This document shows, piece after piece, positions 36,039-44,030 of a stretch of 64,000 bases of DNA (position 1 is the first letter of the stretch; the number at the start of each line of letters is the position of its first letter). The position numbers were made by a program, and so were the translations under genes. This DNA comes from Gracilinema caldarium DSM 7334 (GTDB taxonomy: Bacteria > Spirochaetota > Spirochaetia > Treponematales > Breznakiellaceae), in assembly GCF_000219725.1 (NCBI RefSeq), contig NC_015732.1:1798001-1862000 (forward strand), written 5' to 3'. The notes beneath the pieces were generated by a model, which was not told the DNA's origin, made no database searches, and saw only the letters and a list, made by a program, of their open reading frames with translations.

Positions 36039-37096
36039 GGTGCAGTCGTAAAACCTCCAGTTTTTTCAAAATTATTCACAAAATCAACTATACCCTTATA
36101 CAACGCGTTAGAAAACTTCTGCAAGTAGGCCGAATCGTTCATCAATATGGCATCTTGATAATTCGTAATAAAACCAAGTTCAACCAGGACAGAGGGCATT
36201 TTAGCATTCCTTACTACAAACCACTCTTCAGCCTTAATACCCCTGGAGGGTAGTTTATCGCCGAGTGATACATCTAACTGGCTTAAAATTGATTGAGCGA
36301 GCAGTATACTCTCTGTGGTAAATTCTTCTTCCAGCATGGCATTAATAATTGGCAGAACCTCTGTCGATTCCTGAAATTTTTTAGAATCCACCAGGGTACG
36401 ACGGTATTCTGGACTGAGATACCATACTTCATAGCCCCGAGCAGTTTTGTTAAATGATGCATTTGTATGGATGGATATAAAGAGAATTGCTTCGTGTTCC
36501 CCAAGGGGTATGGCATTGGCGATAGAAACCCGATCTTCAAGGGTAGGATAGGTATCTCCAGTTCGGGTCATAAGAATTCGCTTTTCGGGAAATTGTGTTT
36601 TTAAAAGCTCATAGACCTGTTTCCCTACAGAGAGGGTTATATTTTTTTCCTGAAGGGTAACTTTTTTCTTTTCTATCAGGTGTTCAGCCACCGCACCACT
36701 ATCCTTTCCACCATGCCCCGGATCGATAACGATGGCAGCAATACGGTACAAGGCCTGGCTTTTCGATAGTAACGAAAGCAGAGCTTTCTCAAGACCTTCG
36801 ATGGTTTCTGAAGGGAAAACAAGCCTTGAGTCGGTATATCGGGGACTGGGTAGATAGAGTACATATCGATTATCAATGATAAAAGGGGAGCTTTGAGTAT
36901 TATAACCTATTCCGAAGGAAATATGGTGTAAGTCTGTAATCAGTAAACCGGTCTGCATAAGGGGATCCCAGCTCAGTTTTGCCGAAAGCCGGGATAGGGC
37001 TTGAGAAAGTTCTATATCATCAGCAAAACAGAATGAGCTGATGAAGAGCAGGATTAAAAAAACAATATACTTTTTGAAGGAAAGTCTTCTGTCCAT
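36035..37096 (-). CDS. N-acetylmuramoyl-L-alanine amidase (Amidase_3)
   Basis: The zinc hydrolase cleaves stem peptides from muramic acid in the periplasm. A signal peptide (YIVFLILLFISSFCFADD) opens the 353-residue precursor. The Amidase_3 domain occupies about 125-350 and shows the zinc ligands: His in VIDPGHGGKDSGA, Glu in LQEKNITLSVGK, His in FISIHTNASF and the catalytic Glu in SVLVELGFITN. Residues 30-115 are an unrecognised domain. The start overlaps the ATP-grasp stop as TAATG. It is in the middle of the seven-gene unit. Confidence 0.92.
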   Translation of the reverse strand: MDRRLSFKKYIVFLILLFISSFCFADDIELSQALSRLSAKLSWDPLMQTGLLITDLHHISFGIGYNTQSSPFIIDNRYVLYLPSPRYTDSRLVFPSETIEGLEKALLSLLSKSQALYRIAAIVIDPGHGGKDSGAVAEHLIEKKKVTLQEKNITLSVGKQVYELLKTQFPEKRILMTRTGDTYPTLEDRVSIANAIPLGEHEAILFISIHTNASFNKTARGYEVWYLSPEYRRTLVDSKKFQESTEVLPIINAMLEEEFTTESILLAQSILSQLDVSLGDKLPSRGIKAEEWFVVRNAKMPSVLVELGFITNYQDAILMNDSAYLQKFSNALYKGIVDFVNNFEKTGGFTTAP

Positions 37097-38703
37097 TATC
37101 GGTTCCGTTCTACCGCCTGGGACATCAGTTCATCAATATAATATAAGATTCCCTGGTAAGATCCCCGAACAAAGGCCAACCAGAACCGGCGTCCTAATAA
37201 GGCTGTATCCGGAGTTGGATGTGTTAAAATAGGCAACGTAAGACCAGTTATGGTTCTCAGTATCTGCAGGCAGTCCGTTGGCGTGTTGCCATGATAATCC
37301 GTAAGGGATGAATCCAAAAATCCTGAGAAGGGAAGCAATGCTATGGTACCTGATAGTACAAGGTTATATCGTGGTTCCGGGTCAGGAATTTGGAGAAGCT
37401 CTTGCCGTTGCTGTGGGGTAATTTGAAACGCTGATGGGGGAAATTGCCGTTCTTCGAGGTAAAGGTCTGTATATAAAAAGGCGTCAGTTTCTTGATTTGG
37501 TGCGGCAAGGCGTATCCAAACCCGTCTGGCGGCAGTTTCAGCGGCGTCTATGGCCCCTTTTCTATCGGGGAGTACCGCAATTACATTTCCGCACTTGGTG
37601 ACATTGTTTTCAGGGAATTGGACTCTGCTTCCTTTATTGATTCGGGGGAAAATGTCCTTTACACCAGGCAGTTTACTGGCTTCATCCAGGCCATAGATCT
37701 CCGCTACCTGTCCTGGAATAGAAATAAAGGCCCGTTCGGCACTGGTCCAGTTCCGCAGGGGTTCAAGATTCATTGGCTTTTCCCCGAGGGCTACCGAAAT
37801 AGCGGCCTTTGTAGGCTCTACACCTGAAGCATAGGGATAGGTCCAACCGGACATATAGCCCCCTGAGAGCCGAGCTGCAATTTCACCGATCATGGGTCCC
37901 TGGGGAGTAAGCTTAATATCACCTTTGGCAGCTCCATTGGTAATACCCAGGGCACGAACCCCGTCCTTAAAAACTGAGAGAAGCCACTCTGCTTGCTCTT
38001 GAGGGAGATTCGTCGGCATGGTATGTCCCATTTCTATGAAATAGGGAGGAAAATAAATGTGCCGATCTGCAAGACCACAGATGGTAATTTCTCCCTGATA
38101 GACAATGGCATCTACAGAAAATTCTGGACCCTCCATGTACTCTTCTACAATTGCCCGGCCGGAGCGAGAAAAAGCCAGGGCATCCTGCAGTGCAATAAGT
38201 AGCTCTTCTTCAGAATCGACCCTGCGGCAGCCCCGGGCCCCCATGTTGTCCACCGGTTTTACCACTACCGGCATAGAAAAAGGCAGTTTGAGAAGGTTAA
38301 TATCCTCCATATCAGATTGATGAACAATATAAAACTTCGGTGAAGGAATGCCGGCTTCTTTAAAACGGCGGCGCATCCGTTCCTTGTCGGAAGCATCGAG
38401 GGCGGTTTTGTAGGGAATACCTGGTAACCCTAATTTTTCTGCAACCCAGGCAACGGAGGCAGAAAAGTCGGTCCCAGCGGTCATAACCGCCGAGAGGCCG
38501 CCATCACGCTGTAATGAACGGGCAAAGGCTTCTAAAGCATCCTTATCTTTGAGGTCGATTTTTTCAAAACGGTCTGCCAATCCTGTACAAACCGCATGGG
38601 GATCTGCATCGACGACTACGGCTTCAAGACCCATTTCTTTCGCAAAGGAGATAGCGGGGCGTTGCATAAGACCTGCGCCTAATATCAATATACGTCGTTT
38701 CAT
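37096..38703 (-). CDS. ATP-grasp ligase of the CarB-like type
   Basis: The start is placed at ATG 38703 (MKRRILILGAGLMQRP). The 535-residue protein starts with a Rossmann-like pre-ATP-grasp domain, then an ATP-grasp domain (about 95-300: MPVVVKPVDNMGARGCRRVDSEEEL, VEEYMEGPEFSVDAIVYQGEI, with GDIKLTPQGPMIGEIAARLSGGYMSG near 270 giving the metal ligands). A C-terminal region of about 190 residues is unassigned. Enzymes of this type join a carboxylate to an amine; the substrates are unknown. The gene follows the PseG-like fusion by 65 bases. Confidence 0.82.
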   Translation of the reverse strand: MKRRILILGAGLMQRPAISFAKEMGLEAVVVDADPHAVCTGLADRFEKIDLKDKDALEAFARSLQRDGGLSAVMTAGTDFSASVAWVAEKLGLPGIPYKTALDASDKERMRRRFKEAGIPSPKFYIVHQSDMEDINLLKLPFSMPVVVKPVDNMGARGCRRVDSEEELLIALQDALAFSRSGRAIVEEYMEGPEFSVDAIVYQGEITICGLADRHIYFPPYFIEMGHTMPTNLPQEQAEWLLSVFKDGVRALGITNGAAKGDIKLTPQGPMIGEIAARLSGGYMSGWTYPYASGVEPTKAAISVALGEKPMNLEPLRNWTSAERAFISIPGQVAEIYGLDEASKLPGVKDIFPRINKGSRVQFPENNVTKCGNVIAVLPDRKGAIDAAETAARRVWIRLAAPNQETDAFLYTDLYLEERQFPPSAFQITPQQRQELLQIPDPEPRYNLVLSGTIALLPFSGFLDSSLTDYHGNTPTDCLQILRTITGLTLPILTHPTPDTALLGRRFWLAFVRGSYQGILYYIDELMSQAVERNR

Positions 38704-38769
38704 CAATCTAACCCTTTTGGGAGGGGCCACTCAAAACGAACTCTGTTGCTAGAGTCTTAGCGGAGCCCC

Positions 38770-40704
38770 CTATTCTTTTATTGCATAGGCTTCGAAGGTA
38801 TCGCCTAGTGAAAATAGCTGGCTTACCTTGAGCAGTACCCTATATATGACTGTTTTTTTAGACTTTGCAAAGGCCCCTACAAAGGGGAATCGTTCCGGGT
38901 GATGGCCTGTGCTCACCGTTTTCACAAGCCGGAATCCATACCGTGCCAAAATGGAACCACAGGTTCTGGGACTGAGAATCGTCCAGTGATCTGGCGGGCT
39001 CTGTTCCAGGAAGGATCGAAGTCTTGCTCTTCCCGAGATGCCAGAACCGGAAGGAGTTGAAAAGGCCAGGAGGCCACCCTTTTTTAACATTTCTGAAGCA
39101 GCTTTGAGGGCCTTGCCAAGATCGGGGAAGTGTTCAATCACATACCAGAGACTTACCACATCGAGTTGTTCGCCATCGGTTAAGCTGGTGAGATCCGTTT
39201 CAGGGAAAAGCCCCTGTAAAACTGGTACCCCTATATGGTCTTTTGCATACCGAACTGCATCATGGGAAGGATCTAGGCCCATAACAGACCAGCCACGTTC
39301 CTTTGCCGCCGCAAGAAAGGGCCCATAGGCACAGCCAATATCAAGGAGCCGAACATAGTGCGGGACATCAATCTTAAGGGCTTTTTCACCATGGATTTTA
39401 TACCTCCGACCATGCAAAAGGATCTGCTCAATTTGGTTAAGCCGGGACTGGGCCATTTGAATCAGATTCGGGAAATCTTCGATATAGGTTTTACCATACT
39501 GCTTTTTATAATCTTCAAGAAAATAAGCTCCGTCATAGGTTATAGGAGGATGGTTGGGGCGAACCATGTAGGTAATGCCGCAGCGGCCGCAGCGGACATA
39601 GGTGCGGTCAGGGAAGCGGGCGAGTATACGTCCGCCCCTGCGACTCCGGTCTTGACAGAGGGGACAGCGGCCATAGGTTGGGAAGGTCCAGCTTTGCAGG
39701 GTTGCGGCAAAGCTGTTTGTTGTCCGAAACAAACAAAAACGATGGTAAAGTTCCCTGCTTGCTTGAATAATGGAATGTTGCACCAATTGACGTGTAAGCT
39801 GTCGCCCTACCCCTAAAGCGGCCTTTCTCCCATAGCCAAAACTATAGAATTGTGTTGAAAGACCTAAAATCTCATGGTATGCCGTAGGGGCCACCAGTGC
39901 AACCGAAGTTTGTGCAGCTAGAGCTTCAAATGCAGTTAAACCATAATGGGTTATCACAAGGTCATAGTCTGCAAGGTATTCCATCAAATTATCGGGAGCT
40001 TTTATTAGATGTATCCCCTGTAGGGCAAGTTCCTGCCGTATCTGGGCTGTGATATTTTTATTCATAGGACCTACCACCAGGCTTATATCATAACCGATAC
40101 CATGCGGAATGAGCCCCCGTATAACAGACATACTGAGATTCTGTGCATCCTCAGCGCCAAAGGTGATAAGAACCTTTTTTATAGACTCAGGAAATTGCTC
40201 CCGGCGTTTCTGGGGGAGCTGAAGAAAGTCAGGATTTACCAGATTTGGCTTATCGGCTTGTCCTAAACTTGTACAGAGCATTTTATACACAGAAAATTCT
40301 CGAAAAATCGGCATGAAGAGCATAAGTAGCTTGACAGCTATAGTAAGCCCTTTAGGCCCCGGAAGTATGTCTACAAGGTAATCGAAGGAGGATCTGCAGG
40401 GGCCTCCCTCATCAATTCCAACAACCGGAGCTTTTTGGGACCATCTGTGTACCACTTGAGGCGCGGTACGGAAGCCATCAATCACAATAAAACGCCAGGC
40501 GGAAATTGTTTGAGCTTGCATCTCATTCATGACTGGAATATCAGTAGATTGATGTTCCGATATATTTGTAAGCAGATAAGCCTCTCCTCCTAAGGCGCTG
40601 AGGGCCTGCACAAGCCGCTGGCACCGGGCAATATGCCCTCCACCTTTACCAGGATCCTGATTCGGAATCACGAGAATCGGCAAAATGGATGAAGGGATAC
40701 CCAT
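38770..40704 (-). CDS. PseG-like glycosyl hydrolase/transferase domain fused to a methyltransferase
   Basis: The start is ATG 40704 behind GGGAGGG and overlapping the spsF stop by one base (TGATG). The 644-residue protein has three parts. Residues 1-330 resemble PseG, the nucleotide-sugar hydrolase with a GT-B fold (PNQDPGKGGGHIARCQRLVQAL, VGIDEGGPCRSSFDYLVD, VLITFGAEDAQNLS, DLVITHYGLTAFEALA). Residues 360-400 are a four-Cys zinc ribbon (CPLCQD... VRCGRCGITYMV). Residues 430-640 are a class I methyltransferase (LLDIGCAYGPFLAAAKERGW, LWYVIEHFPDLGKALK). A nucleotide-sugar processing and methylating step is inferred. Confidence 0.8.
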   Translation of the reverse strand: MGIPSSILPILVIPNQDPGKGGGHIARCQRLVQALSALGGEAYLLTNISEHQSTDIPVMNEMQAQTISAWRFIVIDGFRTAPQVVHRWSQKAPVVGIDEGGPCRSSFDYLVDILPGPKGLTIAVKLLMLFMPIFREFSVYKMLCTSLGQADKPNLVNPDFLQLPQKRREQFPESIKKVLITFGAEDAQNLSMSVIRGLIPHGIGYDISLVVGPMNKNITAQIRQELALQGIHLIKAPDNLMEYLADYDLVITHYGLTAFEALAAQTSVALVAPTAYHEILGLSTQFYSFGYGRKAALGVGRQLTRQLVQHSIIQASRELYHRFCLFRTTNSFAATLQSWTFPTYGRCPLCQDRSRRGGRILARFPDRTYVRCGRCGITYMVRPNHPPITYDGAYFLEDYKKQYGKTYIEDFPNLIQMAQSRLNQIEQILLHGRRYKIHGEKALKIDVPHYVRLLDIGCAYGPFLAAAKERGWSVMGLDPSHDAVRYAKDHIGVPVLQGLFPETDLTSLTDGEQLDVVSLWYVIEHFPDLGKALKAASEMLKKGGLLAFSTPSGSGISGRARLRSFLEQSPPDHWTILSPRTCGSILARYGFRLVKTVSTGHHPERFPFVGAFAKSKKTVIYRVLLKVSQLFSLGDTFEAYAIKE

Positions 40705-41438
40705 CAATGTCCCTCCCGTTGATGCCAATGTTTTAAAATCCAGGCTCCCTGGTAACGAAGGGGAATTGTTTTCGTTTCAGAAGCTCTTGCAGATAAAGAA
40801 TCGTTACAACCCGCTTCAGCTTGTGTGAGCGTCTCAAAGAGCCACAGGGCCTGCTCATAATCATCCCGGGTGTCTATCGTGAGACGGACCTCAGGGGCCC
40901 TCCAGTGTTGGGGTGCCAAGGGGCGATGCAGATAAAAACGACCCGGATTGTTATATAAATAGGGACATACATGTTCCCGATCATAGGGGTCCTTCGTTTC
41001 CCGGTCAGCCTGACGTAATGCTTCAGCACGGATGATTTCCACGCCGCTTCCATAGGGCATACTAGTGAGGGTACCATAGTCGGCTTCCAGGTTCAGGGTT
41101 TCCTGTGCACTTGACCAGGCGGCATCGGCAAAGACAAAGGGATTATCTGCGGTTGCCCGTATACAATAATCAATCTTGAATGCATCGAGGGCAAGGATAA
41201 AACGGCCCAGAACATCCTCTTTTGGTCCAGCGATGATTGAAAATCCAGCCTGTTCTGTGAGAGGCTTAAAGATATCGTATGAGTCTTCAGGGCAAGCTAA
41301 AATATAATATGCCGCTGGTATGCATCGTAGAGCCTCTAGGACACGAACAAGCAAAGGTTCTCCTCCTAAAGGTAAAAGAGCTTTCTGTGGAAGCCTACTT
41401 GAATCGAGTCGGGCTTGAACAATGACACCAAGATTCAT
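40704..41438 (-). CDS. spsF: SpsF-like cytidylyltransferase
   Basis: The 244-residue protein has the GT-A nucleotidyltransferase fold of SpsF/NeuA-type enzymes that activate acidic sugars with CTP. Signature N-terminus GVIVQARLDSSRLPQKALLPLGGEPLLVRVLE (the nucleotide-binding loop), GPKEDVLGRFILAL, and CIRATADNPFV (with the metal Asp). Ends overlap the neighbours: ATGA with the glycosyltransferase-like gene and TGATG with the fusion gene. The sugar substrate cannot be told from sequence. Confidence 0.88.
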   Translation of the reverse strand: MNLGVIVQARLDSSRLPQKALLPLGGEPLLVRVLEALRCIPAAYYILACPEDSYDIFKPLTEQAGFSIIAGPKEDVLGRFILALDAFKIDYCIRATADNPFVFADAAWSSAQETLNLEADYGTLTSMPYGSGVEIIRAEALRQADRETKDPYDREHVCPYLYNNPGRFYLHRPLAPQHWRAPEVRLTIDTRDDYEQALWLFETLTQAEAGCNDSLSARASETKTIPLRYQGAWILKHWHQREGH

Positions 41439-42388
41439 TCAGTTTCCTCCCAGAGTTCAGCAAGCTGACGAGCATCCATTTGAAAACGATAGGTAAATAA
41501 TTCTACCCACTCGCGGACGCTACGGAAATTACGCCAAGCAATTCTAAAACCTTCGCCAGACTTAAGTAGATAGGGAATCAAACGTCTCCAAGGAAGAAGA
41601 GCCGTATCACCACGGAATACTGGTGCTATATTTTTCAAATAGAATCGGCGATAATCTGGATGCATGGAAGTATCCTGAGGTACAGGCTCACCATCATAAA
41701 CGACCTTAACCAATTGACTTGTTTTTATCTTTTCTCCCCAAAGATAGGCTCGAAAACCAAAATCCATTAACTGCCAGTAAGGACTTCTTATATTTACATC
41801 ATACCCTGTTAAGTTGATGAACTTCTCTGTATGGTAGACTCCTACTCCGTCGAAGGGATAGAGTGACAGTGATCCTTCCTTAACCGGAACAAAGGGTATG
41901 GTCCGAATTGTTCCGCGGTACAGAGCCGGGATAATAAGGGTCGGTAATGGTTCGAAACGGGTGTTTTGAACTACCGGGACTGTACAGAGCTGATCAGATT
42001 GTAATATCCGTTCAGCAATTCGCTCCGCTCCACCGCTTTGGGTAAAACGGACATCGTTCCACAATACAAAGAAAAGGGGGGTCCGTACTTCCATGGCAGC
42101 AATATTAATCTGTTCCCCAAACGACAGGTTTTCTTTCAGAATAAGAAATTGTGCAAAGGGATAACGGAGGGATAATTCCTCTATATCATAGGACTTCTTT
42201 CCCGTCTCTACCGAAAGTACATAATCAAATCCAGCCTTTTCCAGGTCTTGAAAAATACTTCGCCTGAGATAGCGGCCGCCCCTACTCAGGAGTACCGCTG
42301 ACATTCCTGTGTTCGCCCCCCGTTCGCCCTTGCCGATCACAGTATAAGCAGGCAAGTTCTGATTAAAAGTTGAAGGTATAGTACTCAT
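41435..42388 (-). CDS. Glycosyltransferase-like protein (GT-A fold), uncharacterised
   Basis: The 317-residue product has a GT2-like layout: a first strand with VLLSRGGRYLRRSIFQDLEKAGFDYVLSVETG, LILKENLSFGEQINIAAME, and LFFVLWNDVRFTQSGG, with WND at the position where GT-A enzymes carry the DxD motif, then YPFDGVGVYHTEKFINLTGYDV. The residue pattern is weak, so glycosyl transfer is inferred rather than shown. The gene overlaps the spiro-SPASM gene by 26 bases and spsF by 4. Confidence 0.65.
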   Translation of the reverse strand: MSTIPSTFNQNLPAYTVIGKGERGANTGMSAVLLSRGGRYLRRSIFQDLEKAGFDYVLSVETGKKSYDIEELSLRYPFAQFLILKENLSFGEQINIAAMEVRTPLFFVLWNDVRFTQSGGAERIAERILQSDQLCTVPVVQNTRFEPLPTLIIPALYRGTIRTIPFVPVKEGSLSLYPFDGVGVYHTEKFINLTGYDVNIRSPYWQLMDFGFRAYLWGEKIKTSQLVKVVYDGEPVPQDTSMHPDYRRFYLKNIAPVFRGDTALLPWRRLIPYLLKSGEGFRIAWRNFRSVREWVELFTYRFQMDARQLAELWEETE

Positions 42389-43967
42389 CGCAATCCTTGC
42401 AAATTCCCGAATATTCCTTATGGCTCTGTTCTAAATACAATTCCTGAGCACTCTCCCAAATTGAGGCTAAACTATCATTAAAAACATTCCCCAGGATCCG
42501 GGTGCGGCTTACATCTTCCTTGCAAAGCGGTACCGTTCCATCGAGAAGCACTGCCATATCCCGCTGCAGGTGCCAACAGGGCTGACGAATAAGAGGTGAA
42601 ATATCCCCTGCCCGTTTTTGCGGCAGAAAACCTGCAAAATAATCATATTTTTGGATAATCACCTCTGCGCCTAAAGCTTTCCAGTACCGGTAGAATTGCT
42701 CCATATCATCCTCAGATCCCTTAACCCGGATTGCCTGAACATAAACTGCGCCAGGAAAATGCTGCAGCAGGATTTCTGCAAAGTGATATGCTTCCTCAAA
42801 GCCTGCACCACGTATTTCCTGATACCGTTCACCGTTTCGGGCATCGAGGGAAACAATCCAGCTCAAAGGTGGTAGTTTATTAGGACCTCGTAGGGGCTGG
42901 GGATCATATTTAACCACCGCTGCGAGCTCTTCGATGTGGGAAGAAATCCATCCTATGCCACTTGTTTCAACAATGAGAGCGAGCTCCGGTCTTCGGAGGA
43001 CCGAACCCATGAGATCCTTGATATCTGGATGTAGTGCAGCTTCACCCCAGAGGCTTATATCGATCACTGCATCCCCAGAAAATTCAACAATCCGGTCTAG
43101 CAGGCTTTCAAAAGTGGATTTGGACATAAAATCCTCAGAAGGAGAAGCGGGCAGACGGGGATTGCCGAACTGCGGATAGGGACAGAAACTGCATAGCTGG
43201 GGACAGGGACGGGATACCTGAATCTGGTAAAAGGCCGGCAGGGTTCTCAGAAGTTCCGGATGACCTTCCAGAATTTCAGGGGCCAATTCTGCCCTGTCAA
43301 GTCCTGCATTAATAAGCCGCTGAAGCAAGAGGTAGTTCCGTTTAGAGTCTGCCGCCAAGGTAAGCCTGTAGGGCCGAAGATCTACCGGAGCAATTTCAGT
43401 CTCGATATCAAAGGAATTGATATCCTTCTGAAGCACCTGAAAAAGGGCATCCCGAGAAATGGCAGTCCTTCCGAAGGCTGTCCCATCCGAATTTTTTTGT
43501 TGCTCCTGAGAAGCTATGTGGGCCGTACTATTTTTATAAATTGATAAAAGGATAGCTGCTGTACTGGGGGCTAGTATTTCCGGTGCAAAGCCATAGGGCC
43601 AGCCGTCAGCAAAGGTATATTCGGCGGCCCAGCGCAGATGCCGTTCCACCATGGCACTGGTTAGAGATGGATCGAGCAAAGGACAATCGGCCCAGGCAAA
43701 ATAGAGGAAGTCCTGTTCACGGGAGATTTCCACCAGGGTTTCAAGAAGGTCCCTCAGGGTCCATCGGCTTTTACGGATAACCTTGCATTGAGGGGGGATG
43801 AACTCATCATCAAAAGTATCCTGAAGCAGAAGATATACTTCAGACACATTGGGAAAGGAGCGAGCCCGTTCTATTTCAAAAGACAGGGCTGAACAGCCTT
43901 GAATAAGGGGCTTTACTGCATAGGGGGACAAGGACTGTCCGCCAAATAAGACAACAGGAGCTTTCAT
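42363..43967 (-). CDS. Spiro-SPASM protein: nucleotidyltransferase-like domain fused to radical SAM/SPASM
   Basis: The start is placed at ATG 43967 (MKAPVVLFGGQSLSPYA); a TTG at 44003 is an alternative. The 534-residue protein has an N-terminal GT-A/nucleotidyltransferase-like domain (about 1-220; FAWADCPLLDPSLT holds the metal Asp). It is followed by a radical SAM core with C-x3-C-x2-C in RPCPQLCSFCPYPQFG near 250, and a C-terminal SPASM-type segment with cysteines in RQPCWHLQRDM, VPLCKEDV and ICKDCDEYY. This architecture matches the spirochete-specific spiro-SPASM family, whose substrate is unknown. It heads the seven-gene unit divergent from xseA. Confidence 0.85.
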   Translation of the reverse strand: MKAPVVLFGGQSLSPYAVKPLIQGCSALSFEIERARSFPNVSEVYLLLQDTFDDEFIPPQCKVIRKSRWTLRDLLETLVEISREQDFLYFAWADCPLLDPSLTSAMVERHLRWAAEYTFADGWPYGFAPEILAPSTAAILLSIYKNSTAHIASQEQQKNSDGTAFGRTAISRDALFQVLQKDINSFDIETEIAPVDLRPYRLTLAADSKRNYLLLQRLINAGLDRAELAPEILEGHPELLRTLPAFYQIQVSRPCPQLCSFCPYPQFGNPRLPASPSEDFMSKSTFESLLDRIVEFSGDAVIDISLWGEAALHPDIKDLMGSVLRRPELALIVETSGIGWISSHIEELAAVVKYDPQPLRGPNKLPPLSWIVSLDARNGERYQEIRGAGFEEAYHFAEILLQHFPGAVYVQAIRVKGSEDDMEQFYRYWKALGAEVIIQKYDYFAGFLPQKRAGDISPLIRQPCWHLQRDMAVLLDGTVPLCKEDVSRTRILGNVFNDSLASIWESAQELYLEQSHKEYSGICKDCDEYYTFNF

Positions 43968-43995
43968 ATCCCTTACTGTATCGGCATTCTGCGGA

Positions 43996-44024
43996 TTGTC
44001 CAATAGGGTTCCCTTGCGTATACT
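43996..44024 (+). promoter_or_regulatory. xseA promoter, predicted leaderless
   Basis: TTGTCC (43996-44001) and TATACT (44019-44024) are 17 bases apart, and six bases separate the -10 from ATG 44031, so the first transcribed base should be the A of the start codon. No Shine-Dalgarno is present. The 63-base divergent region is shared with the spiro-SPASM gene. Confidence 0.6.
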
Positions 44025-44030
44025 AGTCTT

